A stretch of 21,005 nucleotides of DNA from the IMG/VR virus record IMGVR_UViG_3300030202_003349, positions 1 to 21,005 of that record. The stretch is one strand, 5' to 3'. Of the stretch, positions 1 to 7,337 are shown one piece after another. The stretch is from a virus. Position numbers and translations under genes: made by a program. Each line of letters opens with the position of its first letter. The stretch's first letter is position 1. The notes below the pieces were generated by a model, which saw only the letters and a list, made by a program, of their open reading frames with translations, had not been told where the DNA came from and did not search any database.

Positions 1-2
1 AT

Positions 3-281
3 TTTGGGTATGAAAATGCATATCAAAAGTTTCTAGAGTATTATGTGGAGGATGAAACTCTTGTTGTTTTGATGAGTTCTGGTGGAGAGTCAAAAAATAT
101 TTTGAATTGTCTAACCTGGTGCGAAGAAAACAAGGTCAACTATGGTATTTTGACAGGGTTCTCTCCCGAAAATACTATTAGAACTAGGGCAACCAATGCC
201 CTTTGGAATTATTACATCTCTAGTCAAGATTATGGTGTAGTAGAATGTGTTCACCAAATTTTTCTACATGGAGTAGTATGA
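3..281 (+). CDS. SIS-domain sugar-phosphate isomerase, GmhA-like (5' end missing)
   Basis: The reading frame is already open at the left edge of the window and ends in TGA, so only the last 92 residues are present. They carry the pattern of the C-terminal half of a SIS (sugar isomerase) domain: a GYENAYQ-like helix, a hydrophobic strand, then MSSGGESKNILN, which matches the Ser/Thr-rich phosphate-binding loop usually written StSGnSpN. The nearest known family is phosphoheptose isomerase GmhA, which converts sedoheptulose 7-phosphate to a heptose 7-phosphate. The next gene starts inside the stop codon (ATGA), and the genes that follow encode a HAD phosphatase/nucleotidyltransferase and an SDR enzyme, which fits a sugar-nucleotide route. 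The family is clear; the exact substrate is inference because the N-terminal half is not visible. Confidence 0.75.
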   Translation, partial: FGYENAYQKFLEYYVEDETLVVLMSSGGESKNILNCLTWCEENKVNYGILTGFSPENTIRTRATNALWNYYISSQDYGVVECVHQIFLHGVV

Positions 282-1030
282 AATATTGTTTTGATATTGA
301 TGGCACACTTTGCCATACGCCTTCCAATCCAGATGGACATGGAATGAGATATGGAGATGCAACTCCATTTCCATGGATGGTTAAAATAGTTAATCGCCTT
401 TATGATGAAGGGCATTATATTATTATGATGACTGCTCGTGGTAGAGGGTCTGGTATTAATCATTCAGACTTGACTCGCAATCAACTTGCAATGTGGGGTT
501 ACAAGTATCATGAACTTGAACCAATGTTTCACAAACCCACTGCTGATATTTTCATCGATGATAAGGGCATTAATGTAAATGAATGGTTGAAACAACAACA
601 AATACCACAAACCAAAGGTATCATTGCCGGTGCATTTGATGTTATGCATCCCGGATACATCAGAATGTTTGCTGATGCAAAGCAACACTGCAATCATCTG
701 ACTGTTGCCTTACACGAAGACCCTTCAATGGCACGACCACATAAACTGAAACCGATTCAAACTGTTGAAGAGAGGAAGGAGATTCTCAAGGCAATCAAGT
801 ATGTTGATGATGTCGTAGTATATCAAGCAGAGGATACATTTCTCTCTTATCTTAATGATTATGATATTAGATTCTTGGGAACAGATTATAAGGACGGGAC
901 ATATTCAGGAAAAGAATTGGATATTGATATTGTTTGGTTGGATAGAGAGAATCATAACTATTCTTCTACAAAACTAAAAACAGATATTTTTAAATCAATT
1001 TTACCAAGGGCATCTGAAAATTATGATTAA
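278..1030 (+). CDS. Two-domain HAD-type phosphatase / sugar nucleotidyltransferase fusion
   Basis: This 250-residue protein has two domains. Residues 1 to about 105 are HAD-like: CFDIDGTLC (DxD nucleophile motif at D6 and D8), MMTARG as the second motif, and IFIDDKG with the acidic pair. From about residue 113 to the end is a cytidylyltransferase-like domain with GAFDVMHPGY (class motif GxFDxxHxGH), KPIQTVEERKEIL and a late YSST element like the ISTT motif. The second His of HxGH is Tyr here. In the family these domains activate sugar or polyol phosphates with CTP or ATP. A fusion would let one protein dephosphorylate one position and nucleotidylate another, like GmhB plus HldC, but that pairing is inferred. 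I chose the ATG at 278 because it overlaps the previous stop as ATGA and begins exactly at the HAD strand; an in-frame ATG at 245 lies inside the preceding gene. Confidence 0.82.
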   Translation: MKYCFDIDGTLCHTPSNPDGHGMRYGDATPFPWMVKIVNRLYDEGHYIIMMTARGRGSGINHSDLTRNQLAMWGYKYHELEPMFHKPTADIFIDDKGINVNEWLKQQQIPQTKGIIAGAFDVMHPGYIRMFADAKQHCNHLTVALHEDPSMARPHKLKPIQTVEERKEILKAIKYVDDVVVYQAEDTFLSYLNDYDIRFLGTDYKDGTYSGKELDIDIVWLDRENHNYSSTKLKTDIFKSILPRASENYD

Positions 1031-1919
1031 AAGTTTAGTAACAGGAGGAGCAGGATTCATTGGATCTAATCTAGTAGATGCTCTACTCGAACAAGGACAT
1101 GAAGTTGTCTGCGTTGATAATGAAAGTGCAAGTAATGAAAAGTTCTTTTGGAACGACAATGCAATTAACATCAATGCAGATGTAACTGATTACTCCTTGA
1201 TGAAAACTGCAATGACAAACGTTGATTATGTCTTTCATCTGGCAGCAGAATCACGTCTTCAACCTGCAATTGAAAATCCAATCGAAGCTATTGTAAAAAA
1301 CTGCGTTGGAACTACAACAGTTCTTCAGTGTGCCAGAGAAGCAGGTGTAAAGAAGTTAATGTATTCTTCTACATCTTCTGGATATGGAATGAATTCATAT
1401 CCTAATGTAGAAACTCAACCAGATGATTGTCTGAATCCATATTCTGCATCCAAAGTTGCAGCAGAAAAGTTCTGTAAAATGTATACCGATTTGTATGGAC
1501 TCAAGACAGTGGTATTCAGATACTTTAATGTATATGGAGAGAGGTCTCCCGTCTTTGGTCAGTATGCACCAGTCATCGGCATCTTCCTGAAGCAGAAGAA
1601 TGAAGGTAAGTCTCTCACGATTGTGGGTGATGGGTCTCAAAGAAGAGACTTCATTCATGTAAAGGATGTTGCTGCCGCAAATATTCTTGCTGCTACCACA
1701 GATATTCCTGATGAATACTATGGTCAGGTCTTTAATGTTGGTAGTAGCAATAGCATCTCTATTCAGGAAATTGCAGATTTGATTTCTAATGATCAGGTTT
1801 ACATCCCGAAGAGAGAAGGTGAAATGGAAACGACCTTTGCCAATATAGATAAGGTAAAAGAAGTTCTTGGTTGGACTCCCAAGATTGATGTCTCGGATTG
1901 GATTCGTGAAAACCTATGA
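1023..1919 (+). CDS. NAD(P)-dependent sugar epimerase/dehydratase (extended SDR)
   Basis: This 298-residue protein is an extended short-chain dehydrogenase of the nucleotide-sugar epimerase/dehydratase type. The Rossmann nucleotide-binding motif TGGAGFIGS lies at residues 7-15. HLAAES is the NAD-contact strand, YSSTSSGYG the active-site Ser/Thr region, and Y140-SAS-K144 the catalytic YxxxK. GDGSQRRDFIHVKDVA near residues 200-215 is the conserved substrate-domain segment of GalE-, RmlB- and HldD-like enzymes. The length is slightly below the usual 310-340 residues. The start overlaps the preceding gene by 8 bases and the end overlaps the next by 4, so it is translated as part of one operon. 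Its role is to remodel a nucleotide-activated sugar, with NAD as a bound cofactor. The exact reaction (4-epimerase, 4,6-dehydratase or heptose epimerase) cannot be decided from the motifs. Confidence 0.9.
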   Translation: MIKSLVTGGAGFIGSNLVDALLEQGHEVVCVDNESASNEKFFWNDNAININADVTDYSLMKTAMTNVDYVFHLAAESRLQPAIENPIEAIVKNCVGTTTVLQCAREAGVKKLMYSSTSSGYGMNSYPNVETQPDDCLNPYSASKVAAEKFCKMYTDLYGLKTVVFRYFNVYGERSPVFGQYAPVIGIFLKQKNEGKSLTIVGDGSQRRDFIHVKDVAAANILAATTDIPDEYYGQVFNVGSSNSISIQEIADLISNDQVYIPKREGEMETTFANIDKVKEVLGWTPKIDVSDWIRENL

Positions 1920-2827
1920 GTAAGTTTGTAGTATTAAAGTCTGCAGGACTAGGTAATAGAATTAAGTTATACGTATCTTATCTGCAAAGGTATGATGAAC
2001 TCTTGATTGAAAAAGAACCAGACATGCACCTCTTTGAAAATTTCAAGTTGTGTAATAAGGATGAGGATATTAAAATTCACCCATGGACTCATTCTGGATG
2101 GCGACTTCTAGTGAATGAAGATGAGGTTCAATATTGTGATGAGTATAAGACTATTGACCAATTATATAATGACACTCCTCAATATTTTATCGACAAGTAT
2201 CTTCCTGTATGGCAGAAACTGAAGATTCGTCCAGAGATTCAAAGTATTGTTGATGAGTTTACAAAAGACTGGGACAAAGATAATATGGTTGGAATCCATG
2301 TCAGAACTAATCTTCCTCCAGTCGATGACGGAAGTCGTAGTGTCTGGATGGACTATGAAGGATTTGAAAAAGAAATTGAAAAGTATCCTACAACTCAAAA
2401 GTTTTTTCTTGCCACTGACCACGAACCGATAGTTAGTCACTACAAATCAAAGTATCCGGATCAAATTATTACATTTCCTAGAAATGATATTGTTAGACAT
2501 GATAATCACACTGATAATGTGAGTCAAACAATCAGTGCGTTTCTTGATATGTATTTGTTGTCTCAATGTTATAAGAAGTTGATTCTCACATGGGGAACTT
2601 CTTTTTCTGAATGCTCCTGGTGGTTTGGTGGGTGTAGAGCTGAAGTGGTGATGCCAACACTTTGGGATAAAATTCCAGCAGATTTTTACGATATCATTTA
2701 CAATAAGAAGAATGTGTCCTATAATCTGGGAGGAGAACCAGTCTTCGCTGAAGGTTGTCGAACCTATGCTCCTCTCAATGTTGGAGACAATTACACTATC
2801 AAAAACTGGATGGTCCATCATGAATAG
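1916..2827 (+). CDS. Fucosyltransferase-like glycosyltransferase
   Basis: The 303-residue product begins VLKSAGLGNR, resembling the start of GT-B fucosyltransferase-like enzymes (a short strand then a glycine-rich loop). It carries GIHVRTN at residues 126-132, close to the HxR donor-binding motif of the NodZ/FUT8 and O-fucosyltransferase groups. GTSFSECSWW near residues 227-236 matches the later Ser/Glu-containing donor-site motif of that superfamily. It would transfer a sugar, possibly a deoxyhexose, from a nucleotide donor. The ATG is shared with the upstream stop (ATGA), and the 3' end overlaps nadE by 8 bases. The neighbourhood of sugar-nucleotide enzymes supports a glycosyltransferase. 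Fold assignment is from motifs only; donor and acceptor are unknown. Confidence 0.6.
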   Translation: MSKFVVLKSAGLGNRIKLYVSYLQRYDELLIEKEPDMHLFENFKLCNKDEDIKIHPWTHSGWRLLVNEDEVQYCDEYKTIDQLYNDTPQYFIDKYLPVWQKLKIRPEIQSIVDEFTKDWDKDNMVGIHVRTNLPPVDDGSRSVWMDYEGFEKEIEKYPTTQKFFLATDHEPIVSHYKSKYPDQIITFPRNDIVRHDNHTDNVSQTISAFLDMYLLSQCYKKLILTWGTSFSECSWWFGGCRAEVVMPTLWDKIPADFYDIIYNKKNVSYNLGGEPVFAEGCRTYAPLNVGDNYTIKNWMVHHE

Positions 2828-3575
2828 GGTAGAAGATTACACCACATTAAAAACAAGGATTGTAGATTGGATTCGTGATTATGCGAATAAGAATCAAATT
2901 AAATCTCTTGTAGTGGGAGTCTCTGGTGGTATTGATTCTGCTGTAGTTTCAAGTCTTTGTGCTGAAACTGGATTACCAACCTACGTGGTTGCTATGCCAC
3001 TTCATTCTAAAATTGAAAACAGCACGTTGTCAGTCGATCACTGTAAGTCTCTGGATGAAAAGTATGAGAATGTCACCTATGTTCGTGTAGAACTATCGAG
3101 TGTCTATGATCAATTCATGCACAGTTTAACCTGGTGGACTGGTGATTCATTTAATGGTAATGAACTTTCCAATGCAAATACAAAGTCTCGTCTTCGTATG
3201 GTGACTCTGTATCAAATTGCCGGATCTGTTGGTGGTATTGTTGTTGGCACTGGCAATAAGGTTGAAGATTATGGTATAGGTTTCTACACTAAATATGGTG
3301 ATGGTGGCGTAGACATTGCGCCCATTGCAGACTTATACAAAACTGAAGTATGGGAACTTGGAAAGCATCTTAATGTAAATCAGAACATTGTAGATGCAAA
3401 ACCAACGGATGGTCTGTGGAATGATGGACGAACTGATGAAGATCAGATTGGTGCATCTTATGAGGACTTGGAATATGCCATGGAACATGGTACTGGTCCT
3501 GCCGTCAGAATCTTGCATGATTACAATTGCAAGAACAAACACAAGATGAACCCCATTCCGACTTTTAAACTATGA
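2820..3575 (+). CDS. nadE: NH3-dependent NAD+ synthetase
   Basis: This 251-residue protein catalyses the last step of NAD synthesis: ATP-dependent amidation of nicotinic acid adenine dinucleotide with ammonia. The PP-loop SGGIDS is at residues 35-40. NANTKSRLRM is the conserved NaAD-contact helix, GTGNKVEDYGIGFYTKYGDG forms the active-site segment, and IADLYKTEVWELG and PTDGLWNDGRTDEDQIG are further NadE signatures. No glutaminase domain is present, so ammonia would come from free solution. The length is a little short of the 270 or so residues usual for bacterial NadE. I placed the start at 2820, where an 8-base overlap with the upstream gene gives MNRVEDY; upstream in-frame ATGs lie inside the glycosyltransferase. 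It sits between two sugar genes, one an NAD-dependent dehydrogenase, which suggests cofactor supply, but this link is inference. Confidence 0.9.
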   Translation: MNRVEDYTTLKTRIVDWIRDYANKNQIKSLVVGVSGGIDSAVVSSLCAETGLPTYVVAMPLHSKIENSTLSVDHCKSLDEKYENVTYVRVELSSVYDQFMHSLTWWTGDSFNGNELSNANTKSRLRMVTLYQIAGSVGGIVVGTGNKVEDYGIGFYTKYGDGGVDIAPIADLYKTEVWELGKHLNVNQNIVDAKPTDGLWNDGRTDEDQIGASYEDLEYAMEHGTGPAVRILHDYNCKNKHKMNPIPTFKL

Positions 3576-4726
3576 AAATTGGACTTATTGGTGCAGGAAG
3601 ACTTGGAATTTGTCTTGCTCTTTTGATTGAAAGTGTAGGATATGATGTTTTAGTATCCGACATTAGAGATAGTTACGTATTTAAGTTAAACGAAAAACGA
3701 ATTGATACTAATGAACCAGATGTTGAATGGTATCTTAAACGAACTAAAAAGTTTGAAGCAACAACAGAAAATCAGCGTGTTATCAACGAGTGCGACTTTA
3801 TTATTTGTCTCGTTGCAACTCCTTCTCTTGGTGATGGTTCTTATGATGTGAGTTCTGTTTGGGAAGTCATTGATGACTTTAAAAAATCATCAGCAAAATT
3901 GAATGGTAAGACATTTGTAATAGGATGCACCACTAATCCTGGCGATTGCAAACAATTTGCAGAAGAACTGGATTACTTTGGTATGAATGTTGTATATAAT
4001 CCAGAGTTTATTGCTCAAGGATCAATCATTCATGATTTGCAGAATGCAGATATGGTTTTGATTGGTGGTGCCGATGATAATACTTTTGCATTAATGCAAA
4101 AAATCTATGAAGGTATTCAAATCAAACCACCTCGTTGGGGTAGAATGTCAACCACTGCTGCTGAACTTGTAAAGTTGGCAGTTAATTGTTATCTAACAAC
4201 AAAAATTAGTTATGCCAACATGGTTGGTGAAGTAATGTCTCTATCTGGAATGGAAGATGAAATAGCAAATGTTTTATCTGCAATTGGTTCTGATAGTAGA
4301 GTTGGTAGAAAATATCTGAACTATGGATATGGATTTGGTGGTCCTTGTCTACCTAGAGATAATCGTGCCTTTGCTGCCTATGCCAAAAAACTTGGACTTG
4401 AATATAATCTAGGATTGACAACTGATAATTTTAATGATGAACATGCAAAATTTTTAAAAAATTATTTCATAGAAAAAAATACAGAAAATCTTCCATTCTG
4501 TTTTGATTATATTTCTTACAAAAAAGGAACTGATATTATAACCGAGAGTCAACAATACCGACTTTGTTTAGATCTACTTGAAAATGGGCACGAAGTTTTT
4601 GTAATTGAAAACGAATGTGTTGTTAAACAAGTTGCAGACGAACTTATAGATAAGTATCCTAATAAAATTACTTTCCTTTATGAGGAACAGTATCTCCCAC
4701 AAAATGTTTTTCGTATTGAATTATGA
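3572..4726 (+). CDS. UDP-glucose/GDP-mannose-type 6-dehydrogenase
   Basis: This 384-residue protein belongs to the UDP-glucose/GDP-mannose dehydrogenase family, which oxidises a nucleotide sugar to a uronic acid using two NAD+. The N-terminal Rossmann motif is GLIGAGRLG (residues 4-12). VYNPEFIAQGS carries the family's conserved Glu. FGGPCLPRD holds the catalytic cysteine, C259, in the place of the usual FGGxCFPKD. The C-terminal domain has FDYISYKKGTDIITES, matching the family's SYKxxTdDiReS segment. The protein is shorter than the 430-450 residues common in bacteria, mostly at the C-terminal end. The start shares ATGA with nadE and the end shares ATGA with the GT25 gene. The substrate (UDP-glucose, UDP-HexNAc or GDP-mannose) cannot be told apart here. 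Confidence 0.87.
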   Translation: MKIGLIGAGRLGICLALLIESVGYDVLVSDIRDSYVFKLNEKRIDTNEPDVEWYLKRTKKFEATTENQRVINECDFIICLVATPSLGDGSYDVSSVWEVIDDFKKSSAKLNGKTFVIGCTTNPGDCKQFAEELDYFGMNVVYNPEFIAQGSIIHDLQNADMVLIGGADDNTFALMQKIYEGIQIKPPRWGRMSTTAAELVKLAVNCYLTTKISYANMVGEVMSLSGMEDEIANVLSAIGSDSRVGRKYLNYGYGFGGPCLPRDNRAFAAYAKKLGLEYNLGLTTDNFNDEHAKFLKNYFIEKNTENLPFCFDYISYKKGTDIITESQQYRLCLDLLENGHEVFVIENECVVKQVADELIDKYPNKITFLYEEQYLPQNVFRIEL

Positions 4727-5523
4727 ACGACCCAGCAGATAAAAATAAATCAGTATACAAACTCAAAGGACTTCCTCACATCTATTGTATCAATTTGGAT
4801 GACAAGAAGGATAGATGGGAGTCCATGGAATCACAATTGAAATACTGGGAAATAGAAAACTATACTCGTGTATCTGCTTATGATGGACGCGAAGATGATC
4901 TTGGTTCAATATTGAAAGGACGTTATCCCGACAACATGAATTCTGGTGAGGTTGGATGTGTCACTTCACATCTCAAAGCACTCAAAGAGTTTCTAAATTC
5001 TGGTGAACAATGTGCTCTCATCATGGAAGATGATTGTGACATTAACACTGCTAGTTATTGGCCATTTTCTTGGAAAGATTTCTTTTGTAAAATTCCTTAT
5101 GATTACGATGTAGTTCAACTTGCAATTATTAATCCTGCACAGGTCAATGTAAAACTACATCGAAGATTTGTTAATGACTTTTCAACGGCATGTTATTTAA
5201 TCAATCGTCGATATGCTCAAAAGTTACTTGACCTTCATACTAGAGGTGACAAGTACAAACTTGATAATGGAGTCAAACCTCGCGCTGTTGCCGACGATTT
5301 GATTTATAATTCTGGAAATACTTTTGCAATCCCTCTCTTTCTTTATAAGATTGAATTGGGTTCAGACATTCATGATATTCATATCGATGTCTTTCATAAG
5401 AGTAGTTATGAGGGTCTGTGGAACTTTTGGAAGAATGATGCTTCTAGCATTGAAGATTGGGATGGATTGTTTGACTATGATCCATATTTTGGAACACTTC
5501 CACCTGGATGGGAAGGAAAGTAA
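4723..5523 (+). CDS. Family 25 glycosyltransferase (LPS-type)
   Basis: This 266-residue protein matches the GT25 (LPS biosynthesis galactosyltransferase-like) family. The N-terminal segment IYCINLDDKKDRW corresponds to the family start hvINLdrrpdRr. GEVGCVTSHLKALK is the conserved GEiGCalSHl block, and ALIMEDDCDI holds the acidic metal/donor motif E102-D103-D104. A later AVADDLIY segment resembles the second acidic motif, PxxvDh. It would add a hexose to a glycan or to a hydroxylated protein side chain. It is the last gene of the overlapping sugar cluster, with ATG and the preceding TGA sharing bases. A clear promoter for the ferredoxin gene starts 5 bases after its stop, so the operon probably ends here, although I see no terminator hairpin. 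Confidence 0.85.
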   Translation: MNDPADKNKSVYKLKGLPHIYCINLDDKKDRWESMESQLKYWEIENYTRVSAYDGREDDLGSILKGRYPDNMNSGEVGCVTSHLKALKEFLNSGEQCALIMEDDCDINTASYWPFSWKDFFCKIPYDYDVVQLAIINPAQVNVKLHRRFVNDFSTACYLINRRYAQKLLDLHTRGDKYKLDNGVKPRAVADDLIYNSGNTFAIPLFLYKIELGSDIHDIHIDVFHKSSYEGLWNFWKNDASSIEDWDGLFDYDPYFGTLPPGWEGK

Positions 5524-5527
5524 CACA

Positions 5528-5561
5528 TTGACATTTGTGACATAGTAACTTAAAATAAATA
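5528..5561 (+). promoter_or_regulatory. Composite sigma70 + T4-late-type promoter of ferredoxin
   Basis: A perfect -35 box TTGACA (5528-5533) is followed after 17 bases by TAAAAT (5551-5556), five of six bases of the -10 consensus. A late-type box AATAAATA (5554-5561), one base from TATAAATA, begins three bases into the -10. Both would start transcription a few bases downstream, in front of the ferredoxin ATG at 5586. The same geometry occurs upstream of psbA. Confidence 0.75.
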
Positions 5562-5585
5562 CACCCGCGTAGTAAAACAAAGCAC

Positions 5586-5876
5586 ATGCCAACTATTACA
5601 ATCCAAGATCCATCCGGTAATGTTGAAACTTTTGAGTGTGATGAGAATACTACAATCCTAGATGCTGCTGATGAAGCAGGTATTGATTTGCCATATTCTT
5701 GTCGTGCAGGTGCATGTTCATCATGTGCTGGTAAAATTGTAGAAGGAACAGTAAACCAAGAAGACCAATCATTCTTGGATGATGATCAAATTGAAGAAGG
5801 ATACGTCCTCACATGTGTTGCACTACCAACATCTGATGTAACTTTATTAACTGAACAAGAGGAATTTTTATACTAA
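5586..5876 (+). CDS. petF: Plant-type 2Fe-2S ferredoxin
   Basis: This 96-residue protein is a plant/cyanobacterial-type ferredoxin of normal length (96-99). Four cysteines, C39, C44, C47 and C77, are arranged Cx4Cx2C...C within [14 protein letters not shown] and the later VLTC, the exact ligand pattern of the 2Fe-2S cluster. It is highly acidic, with few Arg or Lys. The protein is soluble and accepts electrons from photosystem I. It can then serve reductases, including ribonucleotide reductase or bilin reductases, if those exist elsewhere in the phage. It has its own composite promoter just upstream. No strong Shine-Dalgarno sequence is visible before the ATG. The stop overlaps the start of the next small gene (TAATG), so the two are probably translated together. 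Confidence 0.96.
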   Translation: MPTITIQDPSGNVETFECDENTTILDAADEAGIDLPYSCRAGACSSCAGKIVEGTVNQEDQSFLDDDQIEEGYVLTCVALPTSDVTLLTEQEEFLY

Positions 5877-6055
5877 TGGAAGAAAACATGGAACATGTCA
5901 ATGATTTATGGGAAGACATGGCTCGTCTCAATATGCTCTATGAAGAGTTGTGTTGGGGTCATGATGACGTTTTAGAATTTGTTCCAGACTACAATAAAAA
6001 CGTAATAATTATTAAAAACAAAACCAGAGGGGAAGCACCAGAAACAGGGGGTTGA
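5876..6055 (+). CDS. Small acidic conserved cyanophage-type protein after ferredoxin
   Basis: A 59-residue frame begins with an ATG that shares its A with the ferredoxin stop (TAATG) and ends at a TGA that is itself part of the psbA promoter's TTGACA box. The first 36 residues are rich in Glu and Asp with aromatic residues (LWEDM, YEELCWGHDDV), and the last 20 are basic then polar. I see no membrane segment or known domain. The precise coupling to ferredoxin and the coding-like codon use support a real gene. I do not recognise a function. One possibility is a partner or regulator of ferredoxin, which is a guess from position only. Confidence 0.7.
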   Translation: MEENMEHVNDLWEDMARLNMLYEELCWGHDDVLEFVPDYNKNVIIIKNKTRGEAPETGG

Positions 6056-6085
6056 CAAATCTGGAGAAATCGCTTAATATAAATA
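6052..6085 (+). promoter_or_regulatory. Composite sigma70 + exact T4 late promoter of psbA
   Basis: TTGACA (6052-6057, perfect -35) is spaced 17 bases from TAATAT (6075-6080, four of six -10 bases). An exact T4 late box TATAAATA (6078-6085) starts three bases into the -10. The -35 overlaps the stop codon of the small gene upstream. Transcription would begin around 6087-6092 and leave a leader of about 150 bases before psbA. Confidence 0.8.
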
Positions 6086-6093
6086 CATAGACG

Positions 6094-6111
6094 AGTGAGG
6101 GTTTCCTCACT
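6094..6111 (+). promoter_or_regulatory. Stem-loop at the 5' end of the psbA leader
   Basis: AGTGAGG (6094-6100) and CCTCACT (6105-6111) form a perfect 7-bp stem with a GTTT loop. It lies within a few bases of the predicted start site of both psbA promoters. There is no T-run after it, so it is not an intrinsic terminator. A stable 5' hairpin commonly protects an mRNA from decay; that role here is inferred. Confidence 0.55.
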
Positions 6112-6168
6112 TGACTATTCGACGCCTCACCGAGACTAAACAGCGTCATTAAATAAGAGTCTCTCATA

Positions 6169-6191
6169 CCTGATCTGGAGGGTAGATCAGG
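6169..6191 (+). promoter_or_regulatory. Second stem-loop in the psbA leader, GGAGG in the loop
   Basis: CCTGATCT (6169-6176) pairs perfectly with AGATCAGG (6184-6191), leaving the 7-base loop GGAGGGT. The stem is 8 bp. The loop contains a Shine-Dalgarno-like GGAGG, but it is about 60 bases from the psbA ATG, too far to act directly. Just before the psbA ATG (ccctatttcaa) there is no Shine-Dalgarno sequence. Together the two hairpins suggest a structured leader that tunes psbA mRNA stability or translation. Confidence 0.5.
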
Positions 6192-6239
6192 AATATTATA
6201 CTCAGTGCCACCCCGCACTCATACATAACCCTATTTCAA

Positions 6240-7319
6240 ATGACAACACTTTCAAGACAACAATCACAATCATCCATCTGGGAACAGTTTTGCCAGTGGG
6301 TAACTTCTACCAATAACCGCCTCTATGTCGGTTGGTTCGGTGTGCTGATGATCCCAACTCTGTTGGCAGCAACCGTATGCTTTATTACTGCGTTTGTCGC
6401 TGCTCCTCCTGTGGACATCGACGGAATTCGCGAACCAGTCGCTGGTTCACTCATGTATGGTAACAACATCATTTCTGGTGCTGTTGTCCCCTCTTCCAAC
6501 GCAATTGGTCTTCACTTCTATCCCATTTGGGAAGCCGCATCACTCGATGAGTGGCTGTATAATGGTGGTCCTTACCAACTCGTAGTCTTCCACTTCCTCA
6601 TTGGCATCTTCTGCTACATGGGTCGTGAGTGGGAACTGTCATACCGCTTGGGTATGCGCCCCTGGATCTGCGTAGCATACTCTGCACCTGTTGCAGCAGC
6701 ATCCGCAGTATTCCTCGTTTATCCTTTCGGTCAAGGTAGTTTCAGCGATGGTATGCCTCTTGGTATTTCTGGTACTTTTAACTTCATGCTTGTATTCCAA
6801 GCAGAACACAATATCCTTATGCACCCGTTCCACATGCTCGGTGTTGCTGGGGTATTCGGTGGATCTCTTTTCTCTGCTATGCATGGAAGTCTCGTTACTT
6901 CTTCGCTCGTCCGTGAAACCACCGAAACCGAGTCCCAGAACTACGGTTACAAGTTCGGTCAAGAAGAAGAGACTTACAACATCGTCGCAGCCCATGGCTA
7001 CTTCGGTCGTCTGATCTTCCAATACGCATCGTTCAACAACTCCCGTTCACTGCACTTCTTCCTGGCAGCATGGCCAGTAGTCGGCATCTGGTTCACCGCA
7101 CTGGGCGTAAGCACCATGGCATTCAACCTCAACGGTTTCAACTTCAACCAGTCCATCCTTGATGGTCAGGGTCGCGTCCTTAACACCTGGGCAGACGTTC
7201 TTAACAGAGCAAACCTGGGTATGGAAGTCATGCACGAGCGCAATGCTCACAACTTCCCTCTCGACCTCGCTGCTGCTGAGTCCACTCCTGTGGCTCTGAT
7301 TGCTCCTAGCGTCGGTTGA
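6240..7319 (+). CDS. psbA: Photosystem II reaction-centre protein D1
   Basis: This 359-residue protein is full-length D1, the rapidly turned-over core subunit of photosystem II. The functional residues are all present at standard positions: redox-active Tyr161, manganese-cluster ligands Asp170, Glu189, His332, Glu333, His337, Asp342 and Ala344 (after which the C-terminal tail is cut), and chlorophyll-ligand His198. Residue 130 is Glu (GREWELSYR), the form associated with high-light D1 isoforms in cyanobacteria. Five membrane helices are expected from the family. There is no intron or insertion. The phage copy is thought to keep the host's photosystem II repaired during infection. Base composition differs from neighbours: bases 7081-7140 contain 33 G/C of 60, against 12 of 60 at 4441-4500, consistent with host origin. 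It has its own promoter, structured leader and terminator. Confidence 0.99.
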   Translation: MTTLSRQQSQSSIWEQFCQWVTSTNNRLYVGWFGVLMIPTLLAATVCFITAFVAAPPVDIDGIREPVAGSLMYGNNIISGAVVPSSNAIGLHFYPIWEAASLDEWLYNGGPYQLVVFHFLIGIFCYMGREWELSYRLGMRPWICVAYSAPVAAASAVFLVYPFGQGSFSDGMPLGISGTFNFMLVFQAEHNILMHPFHMLGVAGVFGGSLFSAMHGSLVTSSLVRETTETESQNYGYKFGQEEETYNIVAAHGYFGRLIFQYASFNNSRSLHFFLAAWPVVGIWFTALGVSTMAFNLNGFNFNQSILDGQGRVLNTWADVLNRANLGMEVMHERNAHNFPLDLAAAESTPVALIAPSVG

Positions 7320-7337
7320 TATAATCTGCTATAATGT

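Noticed and set aside
245-277. In-frame ATG upstream of the HAD/nucleotidyltransferase start
   Set aside because: It lies inside the SIS-domain gene and adds residues with no family match; the ATG at 278 overlaps the stop cleanly.
2447-2821. 124-codon frame on the - strand inside the glycosyltransferase gene
   Set aside because: It is antisense to a well-supported gene, has no recognisable motif and lies in a shadow frame.
6639-7022. 127-codon - strand frame opposite psbA
   Set aside because: The sequence is dictated by the highly conserved psbA codons; no start context or motif. It could overlap an antisense RNA, but no promoter was seen.
6240-7319. Group I intron or homing insertion in psbA, as seen in some cyanophages
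   Set aside because: The D1 frame is continuous over 359 codons with every conserved residue in place.
7320-7325. Another TATAAT right after the psbA stop
   Set aside because: No usable -35 and no TG extension; it is close to a better extended -10 at 7327-7335.
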